From Acidobacteriaceae bacterium (GTDB taxonomy: Bacteria; Acidobacteriota; Terriglobia; Terriglobales; Acidobacteriaceae), in NCBI GenBank assembly GCA_003131585.1, contig PKVW01000074.1:62001-126000 (forward strand): DNA of 64,000 nt, read 5' to 3'. The position numbers were made by a program, and so were the translations under genes. Positions 54,090 through 64,000 of this stretch are shown piece after piece (the first letter of the stretch is position 1; each line of letters begins with the position of its first letter). The notes beneath the pieces were generated by a model. It searched no databases. It was given only the letters and a program-made list of their open reading frames with translations, and was not told where the DNA came from.

Positions 54090-54215
54090 AGAACCTCCGA
54101 GCACGTTGGCGTATTGTCTCGCCAGCAGCGTCCCCACGACAAGTCTCAACCTGGTTCGTTCCGGTGTTGCTCCCGTACTCGGTACACGCAACTCGGTACT
54201 CGCTACAATGGAAGC

Positions 54216-54848
54216 ATGATCCACGAAATCTTTCCGGTCGGGCCGCTGCAGTGCAACTGTTCGATTGTCGGCGACGAGACCACGCGCGAAGCGATGGTCA
54301 TCGACCCCGGCGACGATATTGAGGACGTGCTCGCACTCCTCCGCAAGCATAACCTCCAGGTCAAGCAAATCGTCATCACGCACGCCCACATCGACCATGT
54401 GGGAGGCGCAATGAAGCTGCGCGCGGCCACCGGAGCGCCCATTCTGCTCAACCAGAACGACTATGCCCTGCTCAAAATGCTCGATGAGCAGGCGGCGTGG
54501 ATCGGCATGGCGGCGCCCGGCGCGGTCGAGATCGACCAGAGCCTGAGCACCGGCGACACGGTGAAGGCTGGGGCGCACGCGGCCAGCATTCTGCACACGC
54601 CGGGGCACACCGAAGGCAGCATCTGCCTTTACTTCCCTGCCGAAAAAACTCTGATTGCGGGCGACACGCTGTTCGCCGGATCAATCGGCCGCACCGACCT
54701 GCCGGGCGGCTCGATGCAGAAGATCATGCAGTCATTGCACAACACCGTGCTCGCTTTGCCCGACGAGACTGTGGTCGTCCCCGGCCACGGTCCATTGACC
54801 ACCATTGGAGAAGAGCGGGAAAGCAATCCGTTCCTGGTTAAGAAATGA
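54216..54848 (+). CDS. Metallo-beta-lactamase-fold hydrolase, glyoxalase II-like
   Basis: 210 residues from ATG 54216. Metal-binding motifs of the MBL fold: THAHIDHVGG, HTPGHTEGSI, IAGDTLFAGSIGRTDLPGG and VVPGHGPLTTIGEE. This short YcbL-like form resembles type II glyoxalase / hydroxyacylglutathione hydrolases. Substrate is not determined. Its stop is 1 base before the convergent aminotransferase stop. Confidence 0.92.
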   Translation: MIHEIFPVGPLQCNCSIVGDETTREAMVIDPGDDIEDVLALLRKHNLQVKQIVITHAHIDHVGGAMKLRAATGAPILLNQNDYALLKMLDEQAAWIGMAAPGAVEIDQSLSTGDTVKAGAHAASILHTPGHTEGSICLYFPAEKTLIAGDTLFAGSIGRTDLPGGSMQKIMQSLHNTVLALPDETVVVPGHGPLTTIGEERESNPFLVKK

Positions 54849-54849
54849 A

Positions 54850-56019
54850 TCACACACCCGCGACTTCCAGCAGCCTCTTAATCCCCTCGGCAAAGTCATC
54901 CCGCGGCGTGATCAAACTCAACACCAGATAGCCGTCGCTCGGGAAGTCATAGAAGTGGCCGGGATGCACCAGAACAGATTTGCGGCGGAGCAGATCGACC
55001 GCCAACTCCTCGTCGGTCTGCGTTACCGGGACGCGCAACACCGCGTACCATCCGCCTTCCACGCTCAAACGCTCACAAGTTGTTTGCGCGGCAAGTTGGC
55101 GGTCAAATTCGGCGAGATTGCCGAGCACACGATCCAGCAATTGCTGTCGAATGCTGTGCCGCTGATGCAGCAGCGCCGGAGTCGCCCACTGGATGGGCGC
55201 ATTCATGGAAAGATAAGTGTCGGCGATCACCTCGAGCCGCGCCTGCGCCGCTTCAACCTCCGGCGCGGGGCCGCTGGTGGCGATCCATGCCACCTTCATT
55301 TGCGGCAGCGCCGCGATCTTGGAAACTCCACTCAGCGTGAAGGTCAGCACATCGTGGTTGGCGGCAAAACTTTGCTGCGGGGCCCGATCGTGGGCGTAGT
55401 CGAGAAAAACCTCGTCGGCAATCAACGCGAGTCCATGTTCCTGGCAAAAGCCATTGAGCGATTCCCGCTCGGGCCGATGTACGAACGAACCCGTGGGATT
55501 ATTGGGATGAACCACGACCACGCCACGGGTGCGGCCTGTCACCACCTTCTGCAGCGAGGGAAAATCCATCTGCCAGCCGTGGTCGTAAAGCAAGGGATAG
55601 GGCACGAGCTTGACGTCCTGCAAGTCGGCCAGAAACTCGAACAAAGGATAGCTGGGCTTCGGCACCAGAAGCTCATCGCCCGGATTGCAGAGCAGGCGGA
55701 ACACGAAAGAATAACCTTCGCTGGTGCTGGTAGTGAGAATCAGGGCATCGAGGTCGAGATGGTGAATTCCATGCGCAGTCTGGTAGTACGCCGCAACCGC
55801 AGCGCGTGCGCTGGGCAACCCCTTGGGCTGGGGATCGTAATCCATGGCGTGCGGCGAGGCCAGCGATTGAAGAATGAGCGGCTCGTCGTAGCGCAAGCCG
55901 GCGCGGGTTGGGTTGGAGATCGTCAGATCGAGCACGCGAGCGCCGCTCGATCGTACTTCTTCGAGCGCCTCGGTCAGGCGATTGCGCGTGAGCTTCCAGT
56001 TGGTGCGGTCGGAAAACAT
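54850..56019 (-). CDS. Class I/II PLP-dependent aminotransferase
   Basis: 389 residues. Fold-type I blocks: LDLTISNPTRAGL, YDPQPKGLPSARAAVAAYY, VVHPNNPTGSFV, LIADEVFLDYAH, and LSGVSKIAALPQMKVAW carrying the PLP lysine. The C-terminal arginine for the substrate carboxylate is plausible in TPRDDF. It shares its strand with 56020-56667, from which it is separated by no bases. Substrate unknown. Confidence 0.9.
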   Translation of the reverse strand: MFSDRTNWKLTRNRLTEALEEVRSSGARVLDLTISNPTRAGLRYDEPLILQSLASPHAMDYDPQPKGLPSARAAVAAYYQTAHGIHHLDLDALILTTSTSEGYSFVFRLLCNPGDELLVPKPSYPLFEFLADLQDVKLVPYPLLYDHGWQMDFPSLQKVVTGRTRGVVVVHPNNPTGSFVHRPERESLNGFCQEHGLALIADEVFLDYAHDRAPQQSFAANHDVLTFTLSGVSKIAALPQMKVAWIATSGPAPEVEAAQARLEVIADTYLSMNAPIQWATPALLHQRHSIRQQLLDRVLGNLAEFDRQLAAQTTCERLSVEGGWYAVLRVPVTQTDEELAVDLLRRKSVLVHPGHFYDFPSDGYLVLSLITPRDDFAEGIKRLLEVAGV

Positions 56020-56667
56020 CTAAGGTTGCGGCGCAGCCGTCAGCATCAACAAACCTTGCACCTTCCCCCAATCGTCGGTCAGCCGGTCGAAGGAAACCTG
56101 CCGGCGCGCATTGGAAAATCGCGCGTCCAGCAGTAAGAACTTGCGGATCGCATCCATTCTCGCGCCCGTGGAAAGGTCCAGAGTCTCGTCGAAGATCACT
56201 CCGTAGACAACATACAAGCGAGAGTTCCACTCCATGAGCGGCGCGTGTTTCTCCATGAGCGCGCCGATCAGTTGACCGGAATTGACCGCAGCCGCCGGCA
56301 GATATTCCGCCGTGACCAGGAACGGGCGGCCATCGCTCAACAGATGCCTTCCCTGCAGCCTGGCGCCAATATCCTTCAAAGACATGGGATCCGCCCTTTG
56401 GACGCTGTCTTCAAGGGCGGAGTTCTTCCCACAGCAAACCTCCTTATCGCGAAAAATGATCTCCACCGATGCCACCAGCACATCGGAGGCGTCCCTGGAC
56501 TTTGCCGTCAGCGAAGGCAGGTCGCCGATGCGAACCTCTTGATTCGGGTAATAATCTTGCCCGTGCGCGAAACAACACACCGCGAGGCACGAAGCCACGA
56601 CGCACCTGGCCACGGCGTACCTAGCCAGGATAAGAAACGCGGGCCGGCAAAAGCGAAACCGGGTCAC
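56020..56667 (-). CDS. Exported protein of unknown function
   Basis: 215 residues from GTG 56667 (AGAGGTG upstream on the minus strand). The N-terminus is a signal peptide (ILARYAVARCVVASCLAVCC, then FAHGQ). The mature part (YPNQEVRIGDLPSLTAKSRD, GRPFLVTAEYLPAAAVNSGQ, RLYVVYGVIFDETLDLSTG) has no family I recognise. Its first codons overlap the tail of the truncated GH20 gene by 47 bases in another frame. It directly precedes the aminotransferase. Confidence 0.72.
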   Translation of the reverse strand: MTRFRFCRPAFLILARYAVARCVVASCLAVCCFAHGQDYYPNQEVRIGDLPSLTAKSRDASDVLVASVEIIFRDKEVCCGKNSALEDSVQRADPMSLKDIGARLQGRHLLSDGRPFLVTAEYLPAAAVNSGQLIGALMEKHAPLMEWNSRLYVVYGVIFDETLDLSTGARMDAIRKFLLLDARFSNARRQVSFDRLTDDWGKVQGLLMLTAAPQP

Positions 56668-57352
56668 GCATCACCTCTTTCTTCTTTCTCCAGGAGACTT
56701 CGGAAAGACTCCGAACTAAGAGGATGCGGATCTGGCGCTTCATGAAGTCTTCGGAGGGAATGGGACCGCGGCTGATGTCGTCCTGCACGCCTCGCCATTC
56801 CATGCTCGGCCAGTCGCGAATCGCAACCGCCGGACAGATCAGACTCTGGCCTTCGGCACGCAGCAATTGCCGCAACGTCTGCACTCCATAGAACAGTCCC
56901 TGGCCGGTGTTGGCGGCAACGATCAGGTGGGAGTTGTCGGAGAACAGCAGGTAGCCCTGGTCTCCGATGGAATCCGCCTTCAGGCCTTTGGATTCCAGAA
57001 ACTCCCGCACGACGCGGTCCCGCAGGCGCGCCAGAACGATGGCGCCTGTTTCTCGTTTGGATTCTTGTTTGGATTCCGCCTTGGCGCCGGTAATGCTCAA
57101 TTCCAACCCGGACTCATCGCGGATTTCTTCCACCAGCGTTTCCGCGGCGATGCGGTCTTCGGCTTGATGGCCGAACTCCACCAGGATTCTGGTGGTTGGC
57201 CGTACGCGAAAACTGCCCTGATGCATTTGCACTTCCTTGGGCTCAGGGATCAACTTGAGTTGGCGCTCCGGGCCATGGGTCTCGGCAGACATCCCAGGAA
57301 TCAGAAGCAGCAGGAGAAACGGAAGAAGAAAGAAGCCGTATCGCTTTTTCAT
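56621..57352 (-). pseudogene. Truncated GH20 beta-N-acetylhexosaminidase
   Basis: 243 codons. A signal peptide (FFLLPFLLLLLIPGMSAE) is followed by a GH20 N-terminal domain (LKLIPEPKEVQMHQGSFRVR, GYLLFSDNSHLIVAANTGQG, LFYGVQTLRQLL) and the opening of the TIM-barrel (MEWRGVQDDISRGPIPSEDF). There the homology ends, within about 20 residues of MKRQIRIL, and unrelated residues run to the stop. The catalytic Asp-Glu pair is missing. The rest of the domain is not present downstream, so this looks like a deletion remnant. It could still be translated as a small secreted protein. Confidence 0.75.
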
Positions 57353-57515
57353 TCGTATCCTTGGGGCAAAATGACCGCTCCTACATTCTAGCGGGAACGA
57401 GCGAAAAGAGAGATGTGGACAAAGAGTATACCCCCCTTAGAGCGTCCGCTCCGCATTGACTTGACCGCAACCACGACCTAACATGCTCATTCCCAACGGG
57501 TGAGGTCCAGCTTAG

Positions 57516-60407
57516 GTGATCGGCCAAACCATCTCGCACTACCGCATCCTCGAGAAGGTGGGCGGCGGCGGGATGGGTGTGGTCTACAAGGCTGAGGATG
57601 TTAAGCTCGGCCGCTTTGTCGCCCTGAAGTTTCTGCCCGAGGACGTAGCCAAAGATCCGCAGGCACTCGCCCGTTTTCAACGCGAAGCCAAGGCTGCCTC
57701 GGCGCTGAATCATCCGAACATCTGCACCATCTACGAAATCGACGACCAGCATGGCGAAGCCTTCATCGCGATGGAGTTTCTGGAGGGCTTGACGCTCAAG
57801 CATCGCATCGCGGGAAAACCTCTTGACACCGATGTTCTTCTCGGCCTGGCGATTGAGATTGCGGACGCACTGGATGCGGCGCACTCGCAAGGTATCGTGC
57901 ATCGCGACATCAAGCCCGCCAACATCTTCGTCACCAAGCGCGGTCACGCGAAGATTCTGGACTTCGGGCTGGCGAAGGTCGCGCCCACAACCAGTTCATC
58001 GAGCCAGAGTGCATGGGCTAACGAACCGACGGCCACCATCGACGACCACAACCTGACCAGCCCGGGAACGATGCTGGGCACGGTGGCTTATATGTCACCC
58101 GAGCAGGTGCGGGCGAAAGAGCTCGATCCGCGAAGCGATTTATTTTCCTTTGGCGCGGTGCTGTATGAGATGGCGACCGGGAAGATGCCGTTCGAGGGCT
58201 CCAGCTCGGGAGAAATCTGCGGCGCGATTTTGCACCAGAAGCCGCGGCCGGCGTCGCAGCTCGATCCGCAGGTGCCGTTGCAATTGGAAGCCATTATCGA
58301 TAAGGCTCTGGAGAAGGACCGCGATCTCCGCTATCAACATGCCGCAGAAGTTCGCCTGGATTTGCAACGGCTGAAGCGGGACACCGAGAGCGGGCGTAGT
58401 TCCGGGGCAAGCACGGGCACGGTGGCAGTGGCAGAAGTTCCTGCGGTTGGGTTTGCGAGGCTCTGGAAGATTGCGGTTCCGGCCCTAGTCGTCCTCTTGC
58501 TGACTGCCGGTGGGCTTTACTATCGTTCGCATCGGTCAGGCAAGCGCCTGACCGACAAGGACACCATTGTTCTCGCCGATTTTTCCAACGGCACCGGCGA
58601 TGCCGTATTCGACGATGCGCTGAAGACTGCGCTCAACGTTTCCCTGCGGCAATCGCCTTTCTTGAATGTGCTCTCCGACAGCGAAGTTGCGAAGACTCTG
58701 CAACTGATGACCCGGCCGGCCGGCACAAAGCTTACGCCCGAGGTAGCCCGCGAGCTTTGCCAGCGGGCGGGCAGCAAGGCTTACCTTGCAGGGTCGATTG
58801 GCAGTCTAGGCAGCGAATATGTGCTGGGATTGAAAGCGGTAAATTGCCAGAGCGGAGATACGCTGGCGCAGGAGCAAGTCATCGCCACGTCCAAGGAGAA
58901 GGTGCTGGACGCGCTAGGCGGGGCAGCCTCGAAGCTGCGGGCGGAACTGGGCGAATCACTGGCTACGGTGCAGAAATTTGACGTCTCGTTGGACCAGGCT
59001 ACCACGGGTTCGCTGGAAGCGCTGAAGGCGTACAGCCTTGGCTGGCGTGCGGAGAGCCAGGCCGCGGCGCTCCCTTACCACCAACGCGCCATCGAGCTTG
59101 ATCCGAGTTTTGCCATGGGTTACAGAGCAGTGGGCAACGACTATTATGGTCTCGGCCAAACCGAGCGGGCTGCCGAGTACTACACCAAGGCATTTGAGTT
59201 GCGGGAACATGCCAGCGAATGGGAAAAGCTGGCGATCACTGCCGATTACTATCGCAATGTAACCGGGGAGCTGGATAAAGCGGCCCGGACGTATCAAGAG
59301 TGGATCAGGAGCTATCCGCGGGTCGGCGGAGCGTACGGTTATTTGGGCTTGGTCTTGGCCTCGCAGGGCCAGTACGAGAAGGCCGCGGAGATGACCAGGC
59401 AAGATATACGCCTTGCGCCCGATGATCCAGCTTCGTACAGCAATCTGGCCGGCTACTTTGTGGCATTGCAGCGCTTCGATGACGCCCGGCGGATCATCCA
59501 CGAGGCGCAGGCGCGAAAACTGGATGAGTATCCGATCCACAATGATCTGTATGCTCTGGCCTTTCTCGGAGCGGACTCCGCGGGAATGACGGAACAGCAA
59601 CAGTGGCTGGCGGGCCAGCCCGAGGTGGAAAACTGTGGACTTGCGCTGGCTTCCGACACCGAGGCATACGCCGGTCATGTGGCCAAAGGGCGGCAACTGA
59701 ACCAGCGGGCTGTGGACTCCGCCGTGCGGACGGACGGCAAGGAGGGCGGAGCAATTTATCTCGGCAACGCTGCGGTGCAACAAGCAGCTTATGGAAATGT
59801 TACGGAAGCGCGGCAGTCTGCGGCAAAGGCTTTGAAACTTTTTCCCGGGAGTCAGGGGGTCGAGAGCGAAGCCGCGCTTGCCTTTGCCATGGCGGGCGAT
59901 ACGGCGCGAGCCGAGTCCCTGGCACAAGACCTGGGGAAGCGCTTCCCGCTGGACACGCAAATCCAGTCGCTTTGGCTGCCCGTGATTCGGGCAGAGTCGG
60001 CGCTGGTAAGAAAACAACCGGCTCGTGCCTTGAATGCGTTGCAGGCAGCTTCCTCCATCGAATTAGGGGATTTTACGTTCGTCAATAATATTTCCTGCCT
60101 CTATCACGTGTATGTGCGCGGAGAAGCATACTTGGCAGCCGCACAAGGAAATGCCGCCGCCACCGAATTTCAGAAAATTCTCGACCACAGCGGCATCGTC
60201 TGGAACTGCTGGACCGGCGCGTTGGCGCATCTGGGAGTGGCTCGCGCGAATGCTTTGCAAGCCAGAACCTCACAGGGAGCGGATGTGGATGCCGCCCGCG
60301 TCCGGGCGCTTGCCGCATACAAAGATTTCCTCACGCTCTGGAAAGACGCCGACCCCGACATCCCCATCCTGAAGCAGGCCAAGGCGGAATATGCGAAGCT
60401 GCAGTAA
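57516..60407 (+). CDS. Serine/threonine protein kinase with C-terminal TPR sensor domain
   Basis: 963 residues from GTG 57516. Residues 8-275 are a PknB-type kinase: glycine loop [23 protein letters not shown] with the lysine, [19 protein letters not shown] (DFG), and [21 protein letters not shown] transmembrane helix follows at about 314-332 ([18 protein letters not shown]). The outer part is a solenoid with TPR-like repeats ([55 protein letters not shown]). Such kinase-TPR proteins are frequent in Acidobacteria. It would sense something in the periplasm. Targets unknown. Confidence 0.94.
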   Translation: MIGQTISHYRILEKVGGGGMGVVYKAEDVKLGRFVALKFLPEDVAKDPQALARFQREAKAASALNHPNICTIYEIDDQHGEAFIAMEFLEGLTLKHRIAGKPLDTDVLLGLAIEIADALDAAHSQGIVHRDIKPANIFVTKRGHAKILDFGLAKVAPTTSSSSQSAWANEPTATIDDHNLTSPGTMLGTVAYMSPEQVRAKELDPRSDLFSFGAVLYEMATGKMPFEGSSSGEICGAILHQKPRPASQLDPQVPLQLEAIIDKALEKDRDLRYQHAAEVRLDLQRLKRDTESGRSSGASTGTVAVAEVPAVGFARLWKIAVPALVVLLLTAGGLYYRSHRSGKRLTDKDTIVLADFSNGTGDAVFDDALKTALNVSLRQSPFLNVLSDSEVAKTLQLMTRPAGTKLTPEVARELCQRAGSKAYLAGSIGSLGSEYVLGLKAVNCQSGDTLAQEQVIATSKEKVLDALGGAASKLRAELGESLATVQKFDVSLDQATTGSLEALKAYSLGWRAESQAAALPYHQRAIELDPSFAMGYRAVGNDYYGLGQTERAAEYYTKAFELREHASEWEKLAITADYYRNVTGELDKAARTYQEWIRSYPRVGGAYGYLGLVLASQGQYEKAAEMTRQDIRLAPDDPASYSNLAGYFVALQRFDDARRIIHEAQARKLDEYPIHNDLYALAFLGADSAGMTEQQQWLAGQPEVENCGLALASDTEAYAGHVAKGRQLNQRAVDSAVRTDGKEGGAIYLGNAAVQQAAYGNVTEARQSAAKALKLFPGSQGVESEAALAFAMAGDTARAESLAQDLGKRFPLDTQIQSLWLPVIRAESALVRKQPARALNALQAASSIELGDFTFVNNISCLYHVYVRGEAYLAAAQGNAAATEFQKILDHSGIVWNCWTGALAHLGVARANALQARTSQGADVDAARVRALAAYKDFLTLWKDADPDIPILKQAKAEYAKLQ

Positions 60408-60416
60408 TCTGCGCTC

Positions 60417-61529
60417 TTAGGACTTCCCGAACGCCTCCTTGTTTACGACATAGGGCATTTTCGTAATATCGCCTCCATAGTTGGCTTCGAGCACGTCGAT
60501 CAATCCCTGCACGCAGCGTCCCGCCATGCCTTTGTTGGGATCGGTGGAGAGCCGCGTGATGCGCGCCGCGCTGGCAAAGTGCGGCATCAGGCGGCAACGG
60601 TCGGCAATCGCGGGGTCGCGCAGCGGCGAATCGGCGGGCAGCGGCTCTTTCTCATATACATCGAGGGCGGCGCCCGCGATCCAGTTTTCGCGCAGCGCGC
60701 GCGCCAAAGCGGCCTCGTCCACCACCGGCCCGCGCGAGTCGTTTACCAGGAATGCCGTCGGCTTCATCAGCCGCAAGGTCCGCTCGTTGAACAGATGGTA
60801 GGTGGGCGTTGCGCTTTCGCCCGGACGCAACAGGGGCACGTGCACGCTGACGAAGTCGGCCCCGCGCAGGGCCTCTTCGAACGGCACATACTTGATCCAG
60901 TTCTTTTCTTTCGAAATGCCGCGCGCGTGGCGCAGGTCCATGTTCTCTTGAATGGCCTTGATGTAATCGTGGTTCTCATACGCCGGGTCGTAGCACAGCA
61001 TGTTCATGTCGAAGCCGGCGCACTTCTTGATCAGGGCCAGCCCGATCCGCCCTGTTCCGACGATGGCGATGGTTTTGCCGGTCACTTCGTCGCCCAGAAA
61101 CGGCAGGTAGGGATGCCAGTATCCCCACTGGTTGTCGCGCGTAAGGTGCTCGGCGGACCACATCTTGCGCGCCAGCATGCCGAGCATGAAGAAAGCGAAC
61201 TCCGCAGTGGCCTCGGTCAGGACATCTGGCGTGTGGGTGAAAGGAATCTTGCAGCGGTTCGCATCGGCGCGGTTGATGTTGTCGAACCCGACGGCAAACT
61301 GGGCCACGACTTTCAGGGTGTTCTTCCCCGCTTCGAAGACCTCGGCGTCCATGGGATCGCGCAGCGTGGTGATCAAGCCGTCGACCCCAGACTTCACTTT
61401 TTCGATAATCAGGCTCTTCGGCGGCGCTTCCGGTTGGGGATAGACCTCAACCTCATAACCACGGTGGCGCAGCAGGTTGATCGCTTCTCCAATGTCGCAG
61501 GTGGCAAAAACGCGAAATTTCTGGCTCAT
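60417..61529 (-). CDS. D-2-hydroxyacid dehydrogenase, glyoxylate/hydroxypyruvate reductase-like
   Basis: 370 residues. NAD-binding motif TIAIVGTGRIGLALIKKCAG; DFVSVHVPLL; catalytic arginine in LVNDSRGPVVDEAAL, the glutamate in AGAALDVYEKEPL and histidine in LMPHFASAARITR. An extra segment between the NAD motif and DFVSVHVP (about residues 190-220) makes it longer than typical GyaR. It would reduce glyoxylate or hydroxypyruvate, or act on phosphoglycerate; the sequence does not decide. It is convergent with the kinase gene. Confidence 0.88.
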   Translation of the reverse strand: MSQKFRVFATCDIGEAINLLRHRGYEVEVYPQPEAPPKSLIIEKVKSGVDGLITTLRDPMDAEVFEAGKNTLKVVAQFAVGFDNINRADANRCKIPFTHTPDVLTEATAEFAFFMLGMLARKMWSAEHLTRDNQWGYWHPYLPFLGDEVTGKTIAIVGTGRIGLALIKKCAGFDMNMLCYDPAYENHDYIKAIQENMDLRHARGISKEKNWIKYVPFEEALRGADFVSVHVPLLRPGESATPTYHLFNERTLRLMKPTAFLVNDSRGPVVDEAALARALRENWIAGAALDVYEKEPLPADSPLRDPAIADRCRLMPHFASAARITRLSTDPNKGMAGRCVQGLIDVLEANYGGDITKMPYVVNKEAFGKS

Positions 61530-61596
61530 GGTTTTCCTTGTAAGATGGTGTTCCTTGTAAGAAAGACGATCGACTGAACTGCATAGGCTACCTTAC

Positions 61597-62115
61597 TTAC
61601 TTCCACCGCGTGGACTTCCCTACGAATTCCTTTTCCCACAAGCCAAACACCACGCGCGGACGCACCGCGAAGACCGGTTCCTTCATCGAGAGGATGGCCT
61701 GCTTCATGCCTGACATGTCGAACTTGTATTTGCGCTCATACTTGGGAAGGAACTTGCGTCGAGCCAGCACGTCGGCAATTTCGGCGGTGCCCTCGACGAT
61801 GACAGCTTCGTGCGCGTGCTCGGTGCAGACCACGCTGTTCGCGTTTTGCGCCAGGTTGCGCGCCTTGCGCGACTTGCTGCCGGTGCTGAACACGAAACGG
61901 CCCTCCTGCCACAGGCCCCAGACCACCATGGTGTGCGGCGAGCCGTCGGGCTTTACGGTGGTGATCCAGTAGTTGTGCGATTTCTTCAGACGCTGCTCGG
62001 CCCAACTCCACGGGAGCAGGCCTTTGTTGCCTCCGGCAGGCCGTAGTCCGGCATATGGGGACGGCTGGGCTTGGGTCTTGCTGCTCGCGCTGAAATCCTT
62101 TTCGGCATAACCCAT
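61597..62115 (-). CDS. Pyridoxamine 5'-phosphate oxidase-like flavin-binding protein
   Basis: 172 residues. PNPOx-like split-barrel pattern: NYWITTVKPDGSPHTMVVWG, RFVFSTGSKSRKARNLAQNA, VVCTEHAHEAVIVEGTAEIA. The N-terminal 40 residues are variable. Such proteins bind FMN or F420 or haem; the cofactor cannot be told here. It lies 21 bases downstream of the aminotransferase stop, on the same strand. Confidence 0.86.
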   Translation of the reverse strand: MGYAEKDFSASSKTQAQPSPYAGLRPAGGNKGLLPWSWAEQRLKKSHNYWITTVKPDGSPHTMVVWGLWQEGRFVFSTGSKSRKARNLAQNANSVVCTEHAHEAVIVEGTAEIADVLARRKFLPKYERKYKFDMSGMKQAILSMKEPVFAVRPRVVFGLWEKEFVGKSTRWK

Positions 62116-62136
62116 CTGATCCGATGTGCGCTGACC

Positions 62137-63327
62137 TCAGAGATTCTTCCGGGTCCACTGGTCGATGCGGTCGAGGGCCTGCTGCAGGTTCTCCAGAGAG
62201 TTGGCCACGCTGAAGCGCAGGTAGCCCTCGCCGAAGTCGCCGAATGCCGTGCCGGAAAGTGCCGCCACGCCGGATTGTTCCAGAAGAGCGTCCGCGAGCG
62301 GCTTCGACTTCCAGCCTGTCTTCGTGATGTTGGGGAAAACGTAGAACGCGCCCTTAGGCATGCGGCAGGAAAAGCCCTTGATCTTGTTCAGGCCGGCGAC
62401 GAACATGTCGCGCCGCCGCTTGAACTCAGCGCACATGTGATCCACCGAACTCTGGTCGCCGCGCAGCGCCTCGATCCCCGCCATTTGAGTGAAGCTGGCG
62501 GTGCACGAATTGGAATTTGTCATTAGCCGGGTGATGTGCGCCGCGAGGTCCGGCCGCATTACGCCGTAGCCCATGCGCCAACCGGTCATGGCGTATGTCT
62601 TTGAGAAACCATCCAGCAGGATGGTCCGCTCCTGCATGCCGGGCACCGACATAATGGAGAAATGCTCACCTTCAAAAAGCAGGCGGCTGTAGATCTCATC
62701 CGACAACACCAGGATGTTGCGGTCGCCGAGTACCTTGGCAACCTGTTCGATATCTCTGCGCTGCATTACGCCGCCGGTGGGGTTCTGCGGCGAATTCAGA
62801 ATAATCAGTCGGGTGCGGTCGGTGATGAGCGCTGCGAGTTCATCTACGTCCAGGGAGAAATCGCGCTCCTCGCGCAGGCGGATCGGCAGTGCCCGGCCAC
62901 CAACGTAGCGGATCATGGACTCATAAATGGGGAACCCGGGGTTGGGATATATAACCTCATCTTCTTCGTCAATTAAAGCCAGAATAGTGAAGAAAATGAT
63001 CGGCTTACCGCCAGGCACCACGACTACTTCTTCGGCGGTAACCTTGATCCCGCGGGTGCGGCCGACGTAATCGGCAATGGTCTGGCGCAGCTCAGGCAAG
63101 CCGGCGGAGGGACCGTAGTGAGTCCAACCCTTATGCAGCGCGTCGACGGCGGCTTCCACCACATTGGCGGGAGTGTCGAAGTCCGGCTCGCCGATCTCCA
63201 AGTGAATGATGCTCTTGCCCTGACGCTCCAGCGCCCGCGCCTTATTCAGAACCTCGAAAGCGGTTTCGGTGCCCAGCCGCGACATGCGGCGGGCCAGTTG
63301 CAATTCGTGCTGCGTAGTTTGTGCCAT
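62137..63327 (-). CDS. Class I aminotransferase, aspartate aminotransferase-like
   Basis: 396 residues from ATG 63327, which has AGGAG at the right spacing; a further upstream ATG is not needed. Motifs: IHLEIGEPDFDTP, YGPSAGLPELRQTIADYVGR, ILNSPQNPTGGV, LSDEIYSRLLFEG, and LDGFSKTYAMTGWRMGYGV with the PLP lysine and arginine. It matches the aspB/alaA-like subgroup. It probably interconverts aspartate or alanine with their 2-oxo acids. Confidence 0.92.
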   Translation of the reverse strand: MAQTTQHELQLARRMSRLGTETAFEVLNKARALERQGKSIIHLEIGEPDFDTPANVVEAAVDALHKGWTHYGPSAGLPELRQTIADYVGRTRGIKVTAEEVVVVPGGKPIIFFTILALIDEEDEVIYPNPGFPIYESMIRYVGGRALPIRLREERDFSLDVDELAALITDRTRLIILNSPQNPTGGVMQRRDIEQVAKVLGDRNILVLSDEIYSRLLFEGEHFSIMSVPGMQERTILLDGFSKTYAMTGWRMGYGVMRPDLAAHITRLMTNSNSCTASFTQMAGIEALRGDQSSVDHMCAEFKRRRDMFVAGLNKIKGFSCRMPKGAFYVFPNITKTGWKSKPLADALLEQSGVAALSGTAFGDFGEGYLRFSVANSLENLQQALDRIDQWTRKNL

Positions 63328-64000
63328 CAACGCTCCTAACAATCCCAAGGGGCACATTATACGCTGGGTCTGCATGTACATTTGCGGCAGTTGGGTTCGT
63401 TGGGCTGCTTTGAAATCTGGCGGGTTGTGCTCCGGTATTGCGTGGGAGCGACTGCCGGAGATCCGGTGAAAATGGGCGAAAGGCGGCAGCGCGCTGCCTT
63501 CAGCGCCTGAGGGCGGTGTTGAAGAGGCGGCTCTCGCGGGGTGCCGGAAGGCACGCCCGATACGAATCTTTCCTTTCAGCAGTCTGACGAGGGACTACTT
63601 CTAAGTTTGCTTTCTGTGCTTTGTATTCTTTTTCGTTATCTTCTCTTCCTCAAACTTCAAGTTTTAAGCTTGGAAGTGATCACTCCCACAACGGGCGGCA
63701 GCCCTGAGCTATTCAGGGTAGCTTACCTGACACGCCCTGGATTAGATGTCCCTCTGTCCCTCACTCACGTGGGGAGGTTGCGGGGGCCGTGAGTTTCCTA
63801 GGACTAGGCACGGCGCACATCCAGGCCTTACATTGTCAGATTAGGACGGGGCGTCTGTGCAAGGAAAGGTTAGATGTCACAACGGCAAAGATTTAGTTGT
63901 GGAAAACGGATGGGCGGGATCTTGGCGAGGGCGCGCAAAGGTCGCGAAGAGAAGCCGCTAAGGACGCGAAGGAGAGCGATAGCCAGCAGCGGGGTTTTGG
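63328..64000. other. Gene-free right end with REP-like hairpins
   Basis: No frame with good coding character. It includes the promoter region of the aminotransferase and the hairpins at 63485-63554. Confidence 0.5.
63485..63568. repeat. REP-like hairpins with GATACGAATC tail
   Basis: GGCAGCG-CGCTGCC palindrome at 63485-63498 and GTGCC-ggaa-GGCAC at 63541-63554, followed by GATACGAATC at 63559-63568. The same tail follows the hairpin at 19478-19497. Confidence 0.7.

Noticed and set aside
63541-63792. 83-codon plus-strand frame near the right end
   Set aside because: It begins within a REP-like hairpin, has a low-complexity leucine run and shows no family likeness.

Overview
The window looks like a chromosomal segment of a soil-type acidobacterium (Acidobacteriota, probably Terriglobia/Koribacter-like). 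This is inferred from moderately high G+C, PEP-CTERM proteins, a large Ser/Thr kinase fused to a TPR sensor, tandem M28 peptidases, an SMC with an unusual head insertion and many short intergenic palindromes. It is not proven by any rRNA gene. Gene order is mostly of housekeeping type, with one IS element and one strong accessory metabolic locus.

Layout: 1-3141 (minus) two M28-type peptidases behind tatC and a tatA/B gene; 3396-4997 S41 processing protease; 5083-8324 a partial Tad pilus set (prepilin peptidase, two TadE-like proteins, a TadG-like protein); 8456-11902 an AMIN-domain protein and two PEP-CTERM proteins; 12029-15117 an FAH-family hydratase, a small zinc-finger-like protein and malate synthase; 15448-16896 an IS1595-type element with target-site duplication, terminal repeats and a passenger gene; 17231-18835 a trypsin-like protease; 18836-19538 a gene-free repeat-rich stretch; 19539-20414 a STAS fusion protein.

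The centre of interest is 20734-30613. It holds a PLP-dependent glyoxylate-type aminotransferase, an oxalate-CoA-ligase-like AMP synthetase, a PanE-like reductase (candidate oxalyl-CoA reductase), a FadR-type regulator with a palindromic operator, three genes of a TPP/Fe-S 2-oxoacid:ferredoxin oxidoreductase whose active-site motif is YPIRPYD (the oxalate oxidoreductase type), and an OxlT-like oxalate/formate transporter. Read together this is a two-branch oxalate locus. One branch oxidises oxalate to CO2 and makes reduced ferredoxin. The other activates and reduces oxalate to glyoxylate and then glycine. PEP carboxykinase (30777-32630, convergent), malate synthase (13546) and a glyoxylate/hydroxypyruvate reductase-like enzyme (60417) would fit growth on C2 acids.

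From 32953 on: tRNA-Ala(CGC), a TonB-like protein, GTP cyclohydrolase II, a DUF2520 protein, a Nudix hydrolase, cold-shock protein, PHP-type DNA polymerase X, small membrane proteins, ThiO-like oxidase, M20 peptidase, a PIN toxin pair, SMC, purC, cvpA, a Fis-type regulator, a repeat-containing secreted protein, SDR, zinc ribbon protein, MBL hydrolase, aminotransferases, a truncated GH20 gene, a kinase-TPR protein, a 2-hydroxyacid dehydrogenase and a flavin-binding PNPOx-like protein. No rRNA, CRISPR array or prophage was seen.
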